A stretch of DNA of 56,122 nucleotides from Plastoroseomonas hellenica. GTDB lineage: Bacteria > Pseudomonadota > Alphaproteobacteria > Acetobacterales > Acetobacteraceae. Made by a program: the position numbers and the translations under genes. Where the stretch lies: NCBI RefSeq assembly GCF_018129085.1, contig NZ_JAAGBB010000018.1, forward strand, positions 73,688 through 129,809. The letters run 5' to 3'. Positions 1 through 8,482 of this stretch are shown here, piece by piece (position 1 is the stretch's first letter; every line of letters begins with the position of its first letter). The notes beneath the pieces were generated by a model. The model had not been told where the DNA came from. It was given only the letters and a program-made list of their open reading frames with translations, and did no database searches.

Positions 1-2164
1 GCTTCCAGCGCAGCAGGCGCAGCGCATTGAGCGTCACCAGCACGGTGGCGCCGGTATCGGCCAGGATCGCCGGCCACAGCCCGGTGATCCCGGCCAGCGT
101 GGTGACCAGGAACAGCCCCTTGAGCCCGACCGCCACCGCCACGTTCTGGCGGATATTCGCCATGGTGGCGCGCGACAGCGCCACCAGCTCCGCAACGCCG
201 GTCACGCGGTCCTTCAGCACCGCGGCATCGGCGGTCTCCAGCGCCACATCGGTGCCACCGCCCATCGCGATGCCGACCGAGGCGGCGGCCAGCGCCGGCG
301 CGTCGTTGATGCCATCGCCTACCATGGCAACCGGCCCTGCCTGCCGCAGCGCCGCGATCTCCCGCAGCTTGTCGTCCGGCAGCAGCTCCGCCTTCACAGC
401 CAGGCCGAGGCCCGCCGCAATGGCGCCGCCGGTGCGGGCATTGTCGCCGGTGAGCATGACGGATCTTACGCCGAGGCCCGCCAGTGCGGTGATGCCGGTG
501 GCGGCGTCACCGCGCGGCTCGTCGCGCATGGCGATCAGGCCGAGCAGAGCATCGTCGGCCAGCACCACGACGACCGTCTTGCCGGCGCCTTCCAGCCCCG
601 CCAGCGCCTCGGCCACTGGCCCGAGCGCGGTGCCGGCTTCCCCGGCATGGCGCGGGCTGCCGATGCTGATCCGTCGCCCGGCGACCAGCGCCGTCACCGC
701 CCGCCCTGGGATTGCCGTCTGCTCGCGCGCCGGCGGCGGGGTCAGGCCGCGTTCCCCGGCGGCGGCGAGGATCGCCTTGGCCAGCGGATGCGCCGAGCCC
801 TGCTCGACCCCGGCGGCGAGGCCGAGCAGCTCCTCCGCCGATCGGCCGGCCGCCGGCAGCAGGTCGGTCACGCGGGGACGGCCCTCGGTCAAGGTGCCGG
901 TCTTGTCGAAGGCGATTGTCTGGGTGGCGCCGATCGCCTCCAGCGCCGCGCCGCCCTTGACCAGCAGCCCGCGCCGGGCGCCTGCGGAGAGGCCGGAGGC
1001 CATGGCGGCCGGCACCGAGATCACCAGCGCGCAGGGGCAGGCGATCAGCAGCACGGCGAGGCCACGATAGAGGCTGGTCCACCAGTCCCAGCCGAGCAGC
1101 GGCGGCGACAGCAGGATCACCAGCAGGGAGACGGCCATGGCGCCCGGCGTCCACCAGGCGGAGAAACGTTCGATGAAGCGCTGGGTCGGCGCGCGGGAGG
1201 CGGTGGCGTCCTCCACCATGCGGATGATGCGGGCGATGGTGTTGTCGGCGGCGGCGCGGGTCACGCGGATGCGCAACGCGCCATCAGCATTGATGCTGCC
1301 AGCGACCACGGCGTCGCCGGGGCCGCGCGCGACGGGCACGCTCTCGCCGGTCACCGGGCTCTCGTCGAGGGCGGAGCGGCCTTCCTCGATGACGCCGTCG
1401 CAAGGCACGCGGTCGCCGGGCCGTGCCAGCACCAGGTCACCGACGGCAAGCCGCTCCGGCGTCACCGGCTCGGTGGTGCCGTCGGCGTGCAGGCGCAGGG
1501 CAGTGCGCGGCATCAGCCCGGCCAGCGCCCGGATGCCGGCCCGTGCCCGGCCGGCGGCAACGTTCTCCAGCAATTCCCCGAGCGCGAAGAGCAGCACGAC
1601 GATGGCGGCCTCCTCGGCGGCGCCGATCACCGCGGCGCCGATCCCCGCCGTGCACATCAGCGTCTCGATCGAGAAGGGGCTGCCGGCGCGGGCCAGCGCC
1701 AGGGCGCGGCGGCCGAAGGGGACCAGGGCGACGGCGGTCGAGGCGAGGAACAGCGGATAGGTCAGCCGCTCCGGCAGCAGCAGCGACAGCAGATAGGCGG
1801 CGCCGACCAGCCCGCCGAGCAGCCAGACCAGCTTCGCCTTGCCGGTCCGCCACCATGGCCTGCCCTGATCGGCGGGGTCGTCCTGGCCATGGGCGTGGCC
1901 GTGGGAATGGCCGTCATCCGCTGCCGCGGCAGCGGCCGTCTCCGAGAGCGGCGTCGCTGCATAGCCGAGTGCCGTCACCTCCCGGGTGACTGTCTCGGCG
2001 CTGGCCGTGCCCGGCGCCAGCGCCGCCGACAGCCGCTCCGCCATCAGGTTGACCTCGACCTCGGAGACGCCGGGCAGGCGCTCGACCGCGCGGGTCACCT
2101 TGGCGACGCAGCCGGCACAATCCATGCCCTCCACCCGCCAGGTCAGCTTGGTCGTCGTACCCAT
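1..2164 (-). CDS. Zn/Cd/Pb-translocating P1B-type ATPase (3' end just outside window)
   Basis: This is an inner-membrane metal efflux ATPase. Read from the ATG at 2164, it has an N-terminal heavy-metal-associated domain with GMDCAGC (Cys16 and Cys19), a His-rich linker HSHGHAHG (86-93), membrane segments, the transmembrane CPC metal site (376-378) followed by ALVIS, the phosphorylation motif DKTGT (Asp420), the HP motif (about 459) and GDGIND (616-621). CPC followed by ALVIS is typical of the Zn/Cd/Pb (ZntA/CadA) subgroup rather than the Cu subgroup. About 720 residues are visible and the sequence has reached the last membrane helices, so only a short C-terminal tail is missing. The upstream gap holds a MerR-type promoter, which suggests metal induction by the MerR protein at 4135. 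Whether Zn, Cd or Pb is the main substrate cannot be decided from sequence. Confidence 0.93.
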   Translation of the reverse strand, partial: MGTTTKLTWRVEGMDCAGCVAKVTRAVERLPGVSEVEVNLMAERLSAALAPGTASAETVTREVTALGYAATPLSETAAAAAADDGHSHGHAHGQDDPADQGRPWWRTGKAKLVWLLGGLVGAAYLLSLLLPERLTYPLFLASTAVALVPFGRRALALARAGSPFSIETLMCTAGIGAAVIGAAEEAAIVVLLFALGELLENVAAGRARAGIRALAGLMPRTALRLHADGTTEPVTPERLAVGDLVLARPGDRVPCDGVIEEGRSALDESPVTGESVPVARGPGDAVVAGSINADGALRIRVTRAAADNTIARIIRMVEDATASRAPTQRFIERFSAWWTPGAMAVSLLVILLSPPLLGWDWWTSLYRGLAVLLIACPCALVISVPAAMASGLSAGARRGLLVKGGAALEAIGATQTIAFDKTGTLTEGRPRVTDLLPAAGRSAEELLGLAAGVEQGSAHPLAKAILAAAGERGLTPPPAREQTAIPGRAVTALVAGRRISIGSPRHAGEAGTALGPVAEALAGLEGAGKTVVVVLADDALLGLIAMRDEPRGDAATGITALAGLGVRSVMLTGDNARTGGAIAAGLGLAVKAELLPDDKLREIAALRQAGPVAMVGDGINDAPALAAASVGIAMGGGTDVALETADAAVLKDRVTGVAELVALSRATMANIRQNVAVAVGLKGLFLVTTLAGITGLWPAILADTGATVLVTLNALRLLRWK

Positions 2165-2191
2165 CACCGCCGCTCCATCGCTCCGGCGGCA

Positions 2192-2222
2192 GATATGGAA
2201 CTTGCAGCGACTGGAGGTTCAA
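2192..2222 (-). promoter_or_regulatory. MerR-type metal-responsive promoter and operator of the P-type ATPase
   Basis: On the minus strand a -35 TTGAAC (2222-2217) and a -10-like CATATC (2197-2192) are separated by 19 bases. The spacer is spanned by an imperfect 23-base dyad (2198-2220) with outer arms GAAC and GTTC and inner CAG and CTG. A 19-base spacer filled by a dyad is the hallmark of promoters that MerR-family regulators untwist when metal binds. It lies 28 bases upstream of the ATPase start. The linked MerR gene at 4135 is the natural candidate regulator (inference). Confidence 0.72.
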
Positions 2223-2239
2223 GCCCCCAGGAGCGTTCC

Positions 2240-3595
2240 TCAATCGCCGAGGATGAAATCGGCCAGCAGCTTGATGTTCAGCACCACGATCAGCGCGCCG
2301 ATCGCCCAGCCAACCACGAGTTGCCAGCGCGGCGCCGCCAGCGCCCCGAGCCGCCGCTGGTCGGAGGCGAAGAGCATCAGCGGAATGATCGCGAAGGGAA
2401 GCTGCAACGACAGGATCACCTGCGACAGGATCAGGAGCTGCGCCGTGCCGCTGGCGCCGTAGAGCCAGGTGACCACCACCGCCGGCACGATCGCGACCAG
2501 CCGGGTCACCAGCCGTCGGAAGAAGGGTGGCAGGCGGAAGCGGAGGAAGCCTTCCATCACCACCTGGCCGGCGAGTGTCGCCGTCACCGTCGCGTTCAGC
2601 CCGCAGAGCAGCAGCGCGATGGCGAAGAGCATGGCGGCCAGGCCGCTGCCGAGCAGCGGCGCCATCAGCCGATAGGCGTCGCCGATCTCAGCCACTTCGG
2701 TGTTGCCGCTGGTGTGGAAGGTGGCGGCCGCGGTGACCAGGATGGCGGAGTTGATGAACAGCGCCAAGGTCAGCGCGATGGTGCTGTCGATGGTCGCGAA
2801 GCGCACCGCCTCCCGCTTCTCCTCGATGGTCGGGCCGACATCGCGGGACTGCACCAGGGCGGTGTGCAGATAGAGATTGTGCGGCATCACCGTGGCGCCG
2901 AGGATGCCGAGGGCGATGTAGAGCTGCGTCTCGTTGGTGACGATCGAGGCCGCCGGGATGTAGCCGCGCAGCACATCGCCCCAGACCGGATCGGCCATCG
3001 CGATCTGCACCGCGAAGCAACTGAAGATCAGCACGATCAGGCCGAAGATCAGCGCTTCCAGCCAGCGCATGCCCTTGTGCTGCAGCCAGAGGATCAGGAA
3101 GGCGTCAAGCGCGGTCAGCATCACGCCATAGAGCAGCGGAATGCCGAACAGCAGCTCCAGCGCAATGGCGGTGCCGATCAGCTCCGCCAGGTCGGTGGCG
3201 CAGATCGCGACCTCGGCCAGGAACCAGAGCGGATAGGCGACCGGCTTCGGGAAGCGTTCCCGGCAGAGCTGCGCCAGGTCCCGGCCGGTCGCGATGCCGA
3301 TCCGGGCGCAGAGCGCCTGCAGCAGGATCGCCATCAGAGAGGAGGCGAGCGCCACCGCGAGCAGTGTGTAGCCGAAGGCCGAACCGCCGGCGAGCGCGGT
3401 CGCCCAGTTGCCCGGGTCCATATAGCCGACGGCGACCAGATAACCGGGGCCGACAAAGGCGAAGAGGCGGCGGAACCACCCGGCGGCATCCGGCACCCTG
3501 ATGCTGCGATGCACTTCGGGCAGGCTCGGCGGGCGCAGGTCAGCGGGGGTGGCGCGGGGTGATGATCCGGCGTCGGGGCCGGGCGGCGGCGCCAT
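2240..3595 (-). CDS. mntH: Nramp-family Mn2+/Fe2+ : H+ symporter
   Basis: This is an inner-membrane proton-coupled manganese importer. The family's TM1 motif DPGNW is at residues 60-64 and the TM6 MPHN motif is near 237, both lining the metal site. With the start at 3595 the protein is 451 residues, with about 11 hydrophobic segments and a soluble N-terminal tail of about 40 residues, usual for the family. An in-frame upstream ATG at 3637 would place the palindromic operator (3611-3626) inside the coding region, so the ATG at 3595 is preferred. It is divergent from mntR. The operator in the gap suggests MntR repression when Mn is sufficient. Confidence 0.93.
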   Translation of the reverse strand: MAPPPGPDAGSSPRATPADLRPPSLPEVHRSIRVPDAAGWFRRLFAFVGPGYLVAVGYMDPGNWATALAGGSAFGYTLLAVALASSLMAILLQALCARIGIATGRDLAQLCRERFPKPVAYPLWFLAEVAICATDLAELIGTAIALELLFGIPLLYGVMLTALDAFLILWLQHKGMRWLEALIFGLIVLIFSCFAVQIAMADPVWGDVLRGYIPAASIVTNETQLYIALGILGATVMPHNLYLHTALVQSRDVGPTIEEKREAVRFATIDSTIALTLALFINSAILVTAAATFHTSGNTEVAEIGDAYRLMAPLLGSGLAAMLFAIALLLCGLNATVTATLAGQVVMEGFLRFRLPPFFRRLVTRLVAIVPAVVVTWLYGASGTAQLLILSQVILSLQLPFAIIPLMLFASDQRRLGALAAPRWQLVVGWAIGALIVVLNIKLLADFILGD

Positions 3596-3610
3596 GAAGC
3601 TGCTCCATAA

Positions 3611-3626
3611 CTTAGCCTCGGCTAAG
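3611..3626. promoter_or_regulatory. Palindromic operator between mntH and mntR (putative MntR box)
   Basis: A perfect 7-2-7 inverted repeat, CTTAGCC-TC-GGCTAAG, lies 16 bases upstream of the mntH ATG and 36 bases upstream of the mntR GTG. The TAGC...GCTA core resembles known MntR sites of enterobacteria. Its location in the divergent promoter of a transporter/regulator pair supports a role as the shared operator. This is inference; no promoter elements are certain. Confidence 0.65.
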
Positions 3627-3661
3627 ATACTCGGCATGACCTATGATGCAAGGCAGCACGT

Positions 3662-4138
3662 GTGAAGAATGCCCATATTCCTGCCATGCCAAAATCGACG
3701 ACCTCACGTTTATTGCCGCCTGCCGATGATCATGCCGCCCGCTTCCTGCGTCAGCGGGAGGCGGATCGTGCCGCCGTCGCCGAGGATTATGTCGAACTGA
3801 TCGCCGACCTGCTGCGCGAGGAAGGGGAGGCGCGGGCCGTGGATCTGGCACGGCGCATGGGCGTTTCGCAGGCGACGGTGACAGCGACCGTCGCGCGGCT
3901 GCAACGGGCAGGGCTGGTCGAAACCAAGCCTTATCGCGGCCTGTTCCTGACCCGGGCGGGAGATGCGATGGCCGAGGCCGCGAAGCGGCGGCATGACCTG
4001 ATGGTGCGCTTCCTGTTGGCCGTCGGCCTCGATCGCGAAACCGCGGAAGCCGATGCCGAGGGGCTGGAACACCATGCCAGCGAGCGGACGCTGGCCACTT
4101 TCGCCCGTTTCCTGGCGGAACAGGAGAGCAAGGCATGA
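3662..4138 (+). CDS. mntR: DtxR/MntR-family manganese-responsive transcriptional regulator
   Basis: A 158-residue cytoplasmic repressor of the MntR group. The winged helix-turn-helix occupies roughly residues 35-85, with the recognition helix around GVSQATVTATVARLQRAGL. A C-terminal metal-binding/dimerisation helix region follows, containing EGLEHHASE, where the paired His and Glu residues match the DtxR/MntR metal site. There is no C-terminal SH3-like domain, as usual for proteobacterial MntR. The GTG at 3662 gives the longest form; an ATG at 3686 (MPKST) is an alternative. It is divergent from mntH and its stop overlaps the next start (ATGA, 4135-4138), so it is co-transcribed with the MerR gene. 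Confidence 0.88.
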   Translation: MKNAHIPAMPKSTTSRLLPPADDHAARFLRQREADRAAVAEDYVELIADLLREEGEARAVDLARRMGVSQATVTATVARLQRAGLVETKPYRGLFLTRAGDAMAEAAKRRHDLMVRFLLAVGLDRETAEADAEGLEHHASERTLATFARFLAEQESKA

Positions 4139-4620
4139 CCACATTGTCGATCGGCGAGCTCGCCCGGGCCACCGGCGTGAAAGCCACGACCATCCGCTGG
4201 TACGAGACGGAGGGGCTGCTGCCACCGCCGGCCCGGACCGAGGGTGGGCACCGGGTCTACGGCACCGCGCATCGCGACCGTCTCGGCTTCATCCGGCATG
4301 CGCGGGAGCTTGGCTTCCCGATGCCGGCGATCCGCGACCTGCTCGACCTCGCGGCGCATCCGGACCGCGACTGCAACATGGCGCATGCCGTGGCGACCGC
4401 GCAGGTGACGGCGATCGATGCCAAGCTCCGCCAGCTCACGGCGTTGCGGGCGGAGCTGGCGCGCATGGCGGAGGCCTGCGCCGGCGGCGCCGCGGGGCAC
4501 TGCCGCATCCTGGAGACGCTGGCCGATCACGCGCATGGCCATTGCGCCGATCCTTCGCATGGCGATCCGGCCCGAACGCCGAAAAATGTCATGCAGCCGG
4601 CCGCCATGCCGCTTCGTTGA
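4135..4620 (+). CDS. MerR-family metal-responsive activator, ZntR/CadR-like
   Basis: A 161-residue DNA-binding regulator. The MerR wHTH covers residues 4-70, including IGELARATGVKATTIRWYE. A long dimerisation helix follows, then a C-terminal metal-binding segment. Cys80, Cys115 and Cys123 have nearly the spacing of the three Cys ligands of ZntR/CadR (about 77-79, 112-114, 119-124). The tail adds Cys137 and several His residues. It overlaps the mntR stop by 4 bases. The nearby P-type ATPase promoter carries a classic MerR operator (2192-2222), so this protein probably activates it in response to Zn, Cd or Pb. The exact metal is unknown. Confidence 0.85.
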   Translation: MTTLSIGELARATGVKATTIRWYETEGLLPPPARTEGGHRVYGTAHRDRLGFIRHARELGFPMPAIRDLLDLAAHPDRDCNMAHAVATAQVTAIDAKLRQLTALRAELARMAEACAGGAAGHCRILETLADHAHGHCADPSHGDPARTPKNVMQPAAMPLR

Positions 4621-4666
4621 CCTGTCGCGGACGGGCTGCACCGTCCCTGCGGAAAGGACACGAAGC

Positions 4667-4891
4667 ATGATCAATCCGAATCAGATCACCGAGCATATGG
4701 AAGTCGTCGGCTCCTGCGGGAACCATGTCGGCACGGTCGATCATCTCGATGGCGATCGCATCAAGCTGACCAAGGACGACAGCGCCGATGGCCATCACCA
4801 TTTCCTCGACATCTCGGCGGTCGCCGAAGTGAAGGATGGCAAGGTGGTGACTAAGATGAACCACAAGCAGGCGCTGGCCCAGCTGCACTGA
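4667..4891 (+). CDS. DUF2171 domain small protein
   Basis: A 74-residue soluble acidic protein beginning MINPNQITEHMEVVGS. It matches the DUF2171 style: a short beta-barrel-like domain with G-x-H-V-G-T-V-D and a His cluster HHHF. Such proteins are common as small, often stress-associated proteins with no established function. The ATG at 4667 is preceded by GGAAAGGA. It lies 46 bases after the MerR gene on the same strand and could share its transcript. No function is claimed. Confidence 0.8.
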   Translation: MINPNQITEHMEVVGSCGNHVGTVDHLDGDRIKLTKDDSADGHHHFLDISAVAEVKDGKVVTKMNHKQALAQLH

Positions 4892-4911
4892 CGGTGCTGC
4901 TGGCCGCCCGG

Positions 4912-5793
4912 TCAGCCGCGGGCGGCCAGCACCACGCCGCCGAGGGTCAGGACCAGGGCCAGCACCTCCCGCGCGCCGAACGGCTCGCCCAGCGCGGTCG
5001 CCGAAGCGATCACGCCGACCACCGGCGCCATCAAGGTGCCGACGGAGGCAACGGAAGCCGGCAGCCGTCGCAGCGCAGCAAACCACCCCGCGTAGCAGAT
5101 GCAGAGTGGCACCAGCGCGGCATAGGCCAGCAGCAGCCATCGCGACGCCGGCACGCTCGCGGGATCGACGGCTTCGAAGGCGAGCGACAGCGCCATCAAT
5201 GGCACGCAGCCGATGCCGACCTGCCAGGCAGCGCCGGCGAGGGGCGGCATGGTGACCGGCCAGCGTTTGGTGACCACCGTGCCGATCGCGAAGAGCAACG
5301 CAGCGCCGGACGCGAACAACACGCCCGGCAGCTTCGCCAGCCCGATCTCGATCCCGTGCCCGAGCATCAGGACCGCGACGCCCGCGAAGCCGATGGCGAG
5401 CGCGATCAGACGTCGTGCCGTCGGCCGCTCCCCGAGCACCGGCCAGGCGAAGATCACGGTCCAGATCGGCATGGTGTAGCAGGTGATGGCCGCTTCGCTC
5501 GCGCTCAGCCAATAGAGCGAGAAGATCGCGAGGCCCATCCAGGAAGTCACGTTGAGCAGCGATATCAGAATCAGGCGCGGCAACACCGCTGCCCGGACCG
5601 CGAGGCTTTCGCCCATCGCCAATGCCAGGCAGGCCAGGATGGCCGCCCCTGCCAGCCCCGGCCAGGCACGCAGCGCGAGCGGTGGCAGCTCACCCACCAG
5701 CAGCTTCATCGCCGGCCAGTTCAGGCCCCAACCCGCGGCGGTCAACAGCAGGATGACCAGGCCGGCGGTACTCGCCGGCGCGCGGGTGGTCAG
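4912..5793 (-). CDS. EamA/DMT-family transporter, probable CTG start
   Basis: A drug/metabolite-type exporter with about ten hydrophobic segments in two EamA repeats; the second begins near GVLFASGAALLFAIG. The first membrane segment (LVILLLTAAGWGLNW) begins upstream of the TTG at 5745, which would cut it in half. No ATG or GTG is available in frame before the upstream gene. The best start is the CTG at 5793, which overlaps the TGA of the aldolase gene (CTGA) and has GGAG eight bases upstream; it gives 293 residues. The substrate is unknown. It is translationally coupled to the class II aldolase. Confidence 0.82.
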   Translation of the reverse strand: MTTRAPASTAGLVILLLTAAGWGLNWPAMKLLVGELPPLALRAWPGLAGAAILACLALAMGESLAVRAAVLPRLILISLLNVTSWMGLAIFSLYWLSASEAAITCYTMPIWTVIFAWPVLGERPTARRLIALAIGFAGVAVLMLGHGIEIGLAKLPGVLFASGAALLFAIGTVVTKRWPVTMPPLAGAAWQVGIGCVPLMALSLAFEAVDPASVPASRWLLLAYAALVPLCICYAGWFAALRRLPASVASVGTLMAPVVGVIASATALGEPFGAREVLALVLTLGGVVLAARG

Positions 5794-6578
5794 TGCATGA
5801 ACTCCGGCGCCTCGCGGGCCAGGATGCGCTTGACGCTTTCGAGGTGCAGGCGCGCGCTCTCGCGGTCGCCCTCGCGCATCTGCCGGTAGGTCCGCTCGGC
5901 CATCTCCGGCGGCACCGGCTTCAGGGCGCGGCCGGTCGACATGGCAAGCCGCTGCGCCTCCGCGGCGCGCTCCAGGTAATAGAGGTCGTCCCAGGCCTCG
6001 GCGATCGATTGGCCGATCACCATGACGCCGTGGTTCTTCATGAAGACCACGTCGGCCTCGCCCATCGAGGCGGCGATGCGATCGCCCTCCGCCTCGTCGA
6101 GCGCGAGCCCGCCATACTCCTCATCGACCACGGTGCGGCCATAGAATTTCAGCGCCGTCTGCCCGGCCCAGACCAGCGGCGGGCCTTCCAGCATGGCGAG
6201 CGCGGTCGCGTTCGGCATATGGGTGTGGAAGGCGGCGCGGGCGCGCGGGTTCTTCATGTGCAGGCGGCCATGGATATAGAAGGCTGTCGCTTCCGGCACG
6301 CCCTGGCCGGCCACCACGTTGCCGCCGAAGTCGCAGACCAGCAGATTGGATGCCGTGACCTCGCTGAAGGCGAGGCCATAGGCGTTCACCAGGAAAAGGT
6401 CGTCGCGCCCCGGCACCATGGCCGAGAAGTGGTTGCAGATGCCCTCATGCATGCCGAGCTTCGCCGCCATGCGGAAGCAGGCCGCGAGATCGACGCGCGC
6501 CTGGCGCACCGCATCGCCATCGAGATCGGAATTGCGCAGGATCGCGGGTGCCGTCGCGGCACCGAGGGCATGGGCCAT
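5790..6578 (-). CDS. Class II aldolase/adducin-domain protein
   Basis: A 262-residue cytoplasmic enzyme of the class II (Zn-dependent) aldolase fold, related to L-fuculose-phosphate and ribulose-phosphate aldolases/epimerases. Visible motifs are NHFSAM near residue 50, the metal-ligand HTHMPNATAL near 120, and KNHGVMVIG near 185, which supplies another metal His. The start at 6578 follows GGGGAGAG; longer upstream reading frames run into the divergent VOC gene and were rejected. Members of this subgroup accept varied hydroxy-acids, so the substrate is not assigned. It overlaps the transporter gene downstream by 4 bases. Confidence 0.88.
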   Translation of the reverse strand: MAHALGAATAPAILRNSDLDGDAVRQARVDLAACFRMAAKLGMHEGICNHFSAMVPGRDDLFLVNAYGLAFSEVTASNLLVCDFGGNVVAGQGVPEATAFYIHGRLHMKNPRARAAFHTHMPNATALAMLEGPPLVWAGQTALKFYGRTVVDEEYGGLALDEAEGDRIAASMGEADVVFMKNHGVMVIGQSIAEAWDDLYYLERAAEAQRLAMSTGRALKPVPPEMAERTYRQMREGDRESARLHLESVKRILAREAPEFMH

Positions 6579-6653
6579 GTGAACTCTCCCCGGAACGCAT
6601 GAGGCTTGCAGAGGCCAGCGCCCAGGACAAGATGTCCGACGGAGGTGGCGCCC

Positions 6654-7097
6654 ATGCGACCGAAGCTGGCCAGCGTGCTGGAAACGGCACTCTATGTCGA
6701 CGCGATGCCCCGTGCGCGCGACTTCTATGAGGATGTCCTGGGCCTCGCGCCCGTCTTCACCGACGACCGGCTGACCGCCTATGAAGTGGCGCCCCGCTCG
6801 GTGCTGCTGCTGTTCCGGCGCGGCTCGACCACCGAGACGGCGGTGATGCCGGGCGGCACCATCCCGCCGCATGACGGGGCGGGGCCGCTGCATATGGCGT
6901 TCTCCGTCGCCGAAGGCGACCTGTCGCCCTGGGAGGCCTGGCTGGCGACGCGCGGCATCGCCATCGAAGGGCGCACGGACTGGCCGCGCGGCGGCCACAG
7001 CGTCTATTTCCGCGACCCGGACGGGCATCTCCTGGAATTCGCGACGCCGGGCATCTGGCCCGGGGATCGCTTGCCTTCGGAGGCGGCAGCGCGATAG
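6654..7097 (+). CDS. VOC-family (glyoxalase/bleomycin-resistance fold) protein
   Basis: A 147-residue single-domain vicinal-oxygen-chelate protein. It has the N-terminal LYVDAMPRARDFYEDVLGL pattern, a middle GPLHMAFSV strand (likely metal His) and the C-terminal SVYFRDPDGHLLEFAT motif whose Glu is a metal ligand in this superfamily. The ATG at 6654 is preceded by GGAGG. It is divergent from the aldolase and 29 bases upstream of the amidohydrolase, so it probably heads that short operon. Members include dioxygenases, isomerases and resistance proteins; no specific reaction is assigned. Confidence 0.87.
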   Translation: MRPKLASVLETALYVDAMPRARDFYEDVLGLAPVFTDDRLTAYEVAPRSVLLLFRRGSTTETAVMPGGTIPPHDGAGPLHMAFSVAEGDLSPWEAWLATRGIAIEGRTDWPRGGHSVYFRDPDGHLLEFATPGIWPGDRLPSEAAAR

Positions 7098-7126
7098 TCC
7101 GGAGCCTTGAGCACGAGGCAGGGGCT

Positions 7127-8371
7127 ATGAGCGGCAGCAATCAGCGGATCGACGGCAAGCGGCTGTGGGACAGCCTGATGGCCATGGCCGAGATCGGCGC
7201 GACGCCCAAGGGCGGCGTGCGCCGCCTGACGCTGACCGATGTCGACAAGCGCGGCCGCGACCAGTTCCGCACCTGGTGCGAGGCGCTCGGCCTCCAGGTC
7301 CGGGTCGATGCCATCGGCAACATGTTCGCGCGGCGGGAGGGGCGGGACCCCAGCCGCCTGCCGGTGCTGTTCGGCAGCCACCTCGACAGCCAGCCCACGG
7401 GCGGCAAGTTCGATGGCGCGCTCGGCGTCATCGCCGGGCTCGAGGTGATGCGCACGCTGAACGACCTCAACATCGCGACCGAGGCGCCGATCGAGCTGGT
7501 GAACTGGACCGATGAGGAAGGCAGCCGCTTCGGCCATTCGCTGATGGGCAGCGGCACCTGGGCCGGGATCTACGGTCTCGACAAGACCTATGCGCTCAAG
7601 GACGCCGAGGGCGTCACGGTCGGCGAGGCGCTCGAGGGCATCGGCTACAAGGGCGAGCATGCCGCGAAGCCCTTTCCGGCCGACGCCTATTTCGAGCTGC
7701 ATATCGAGCAGGGACCGATCCTGGAGCGCGAGGGCAAGGAGGTCGGCATCGTCACCGGCGCCCAGGCGCAGGTCTGGTATGATGCCGTGGTCACCGGCCA
7801 GGACGCCCATGCCGGCACCACGCCGCCCTCCGCCCGCAAGGATGCGCTGCTGACCGCGGCCCGGATCATCGATCTCGTGGACAAGCTCATGCGCGAACGC
7901 GGCGATGACGGCCGCGGCACCGTCGGCTGGCTGCAGGTGGTCAATGCCAGTCGCAACGTGGTGCCGGGCGAGGTGCGCTTCTCGATCGAGTTCCGCCACC
8001 CGGAGACCGCTGTCATCGAGGAGCTGGCCGCCGGCTTCCCGGCCATGGCGGAGGCGATCGCGACCGCCAACCGCACGCCGCTCGAGCTCACTCAGCTCTT
8101 CAAAATCCCGCACCAACCCTTCGATCCCGGCTGCGTCGACCTGGTGCGCCAGGCCGCGGCGCGGCTCGGCTATTCGACGCGGGAGATCATCTCCGGCGCC
8201 GGCCACGACGCGGTCTATGTCGCGCGCAGCGTGCCCACCGCGATGATCTTCACCCCCTGCAAGGACGGCCTTTCCCACAACGAGGCGGAGAGCATCCAGC
8301 CGGAGGAGGCGGAGGCGGGCGCGCAGGTGCTGTTCCAGGCGATCCTGGCGCGCGCCAACCGGACGCTATGA
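7127..8371 (+). CDS. M20-family Zn-dependent hydrolase (allantoate amidohydrolase / N-carbamoyl-amino-acid hydrolase type)
   Basis: A 414-residue dinuclear-metal amidohydrolase. Motifs run in family order: GSHLDSQPTGGKFDG (ligands His85 and Asp96), WTDEEGSRFG (Glu130 and Glu131), ELHIEQGP (His near 196), the dimerisation-domain QDAHAGTTP, and the C-terminal SGAGHDA and GLSHNEAE (last metal His). Known relatives hydrolyse N-carbamoyl-L-amino acids, allantoate, ureidoglycolate or beta-ureidopropionate. The absence of purine or pyrimidine catabolic neighbours leaves the substrate open. Confidence 0.9.
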   Translation: MSGSNQRIDGKRLWDSLMAMAEIGATPKGGVRRLTLTDVDKRGRDQFRTWCEALGLQVRVDAIGNMFARREGRDPSRLPVLFGSHLDSQPTGGKFDGALGVIAGLEVMRTLNDLNIATEAPIELVNWTDEEGSRFGHSLMGSGTWAGIYGLDKTYALKDAEGVTVGEALEGIGYKGEHAAKPFPADAYFELHIEQGPILEREGKEVGIVTGAQAQVWYDAVVTGQDAHAGTTPPSARKDALLTAARIIDLVDKLMRERGDDGRGTVGWLQVVNASRNVVPGEVRFSIEFRHPETAVIEELAAGFPAMAEAIATANRTPLELTQLFKIPHQPFDPGCVDLVRQAAARLGYSTREIISGAGHDAVYVARSVPTAMIFTPCKDGLSHNEAESIQPEEAEAGAQVLFQAILARANRTL

Positions 8372-8409
8372 GATAGGGCTGCGGCGAGGCTAGCATCCGG
8401 CGAAAGCCT

Positions 8410-8462
8410 GAGCGTTCGATGATCGGATGGCCGAATGGCCCGGAGATCTGAATCGGACGCTC
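8410..8462 (+). repeat. Palindromic repeat, family A copy 1
   Basis: A 53-base near-palindrome upstream of the UxaA-family gene. It opens with GAGCGTTCGAT and closes with ATCGGACGCTC (outer stem with one G-T pair), with an inner GGCCGAATGGCC hairpin and the family signature GGAGATCTGAATC. Related copies lie at 12394-12461 and 53018-53070. Confidence 0.75.
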
Positions 8463-8482
8463 TACGATCAGGGAGCCACGCC

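Noticed and set aside
647-3562. A 971-codon open frame on the plus strand across the ATPase and mntH genes.
   Set aside because: It is antisense to two clearly recognised genes and its translation is Arg/Gln/Gly-rich low complexity, typical of high-G+C shadow frames.
6579-7028. An N-terminal extension of the class II aldolase.
   Set aside because: It is antisense to the VOC gene, has no family similarity, and the ATG at 6578 has GGAGAG upstream.
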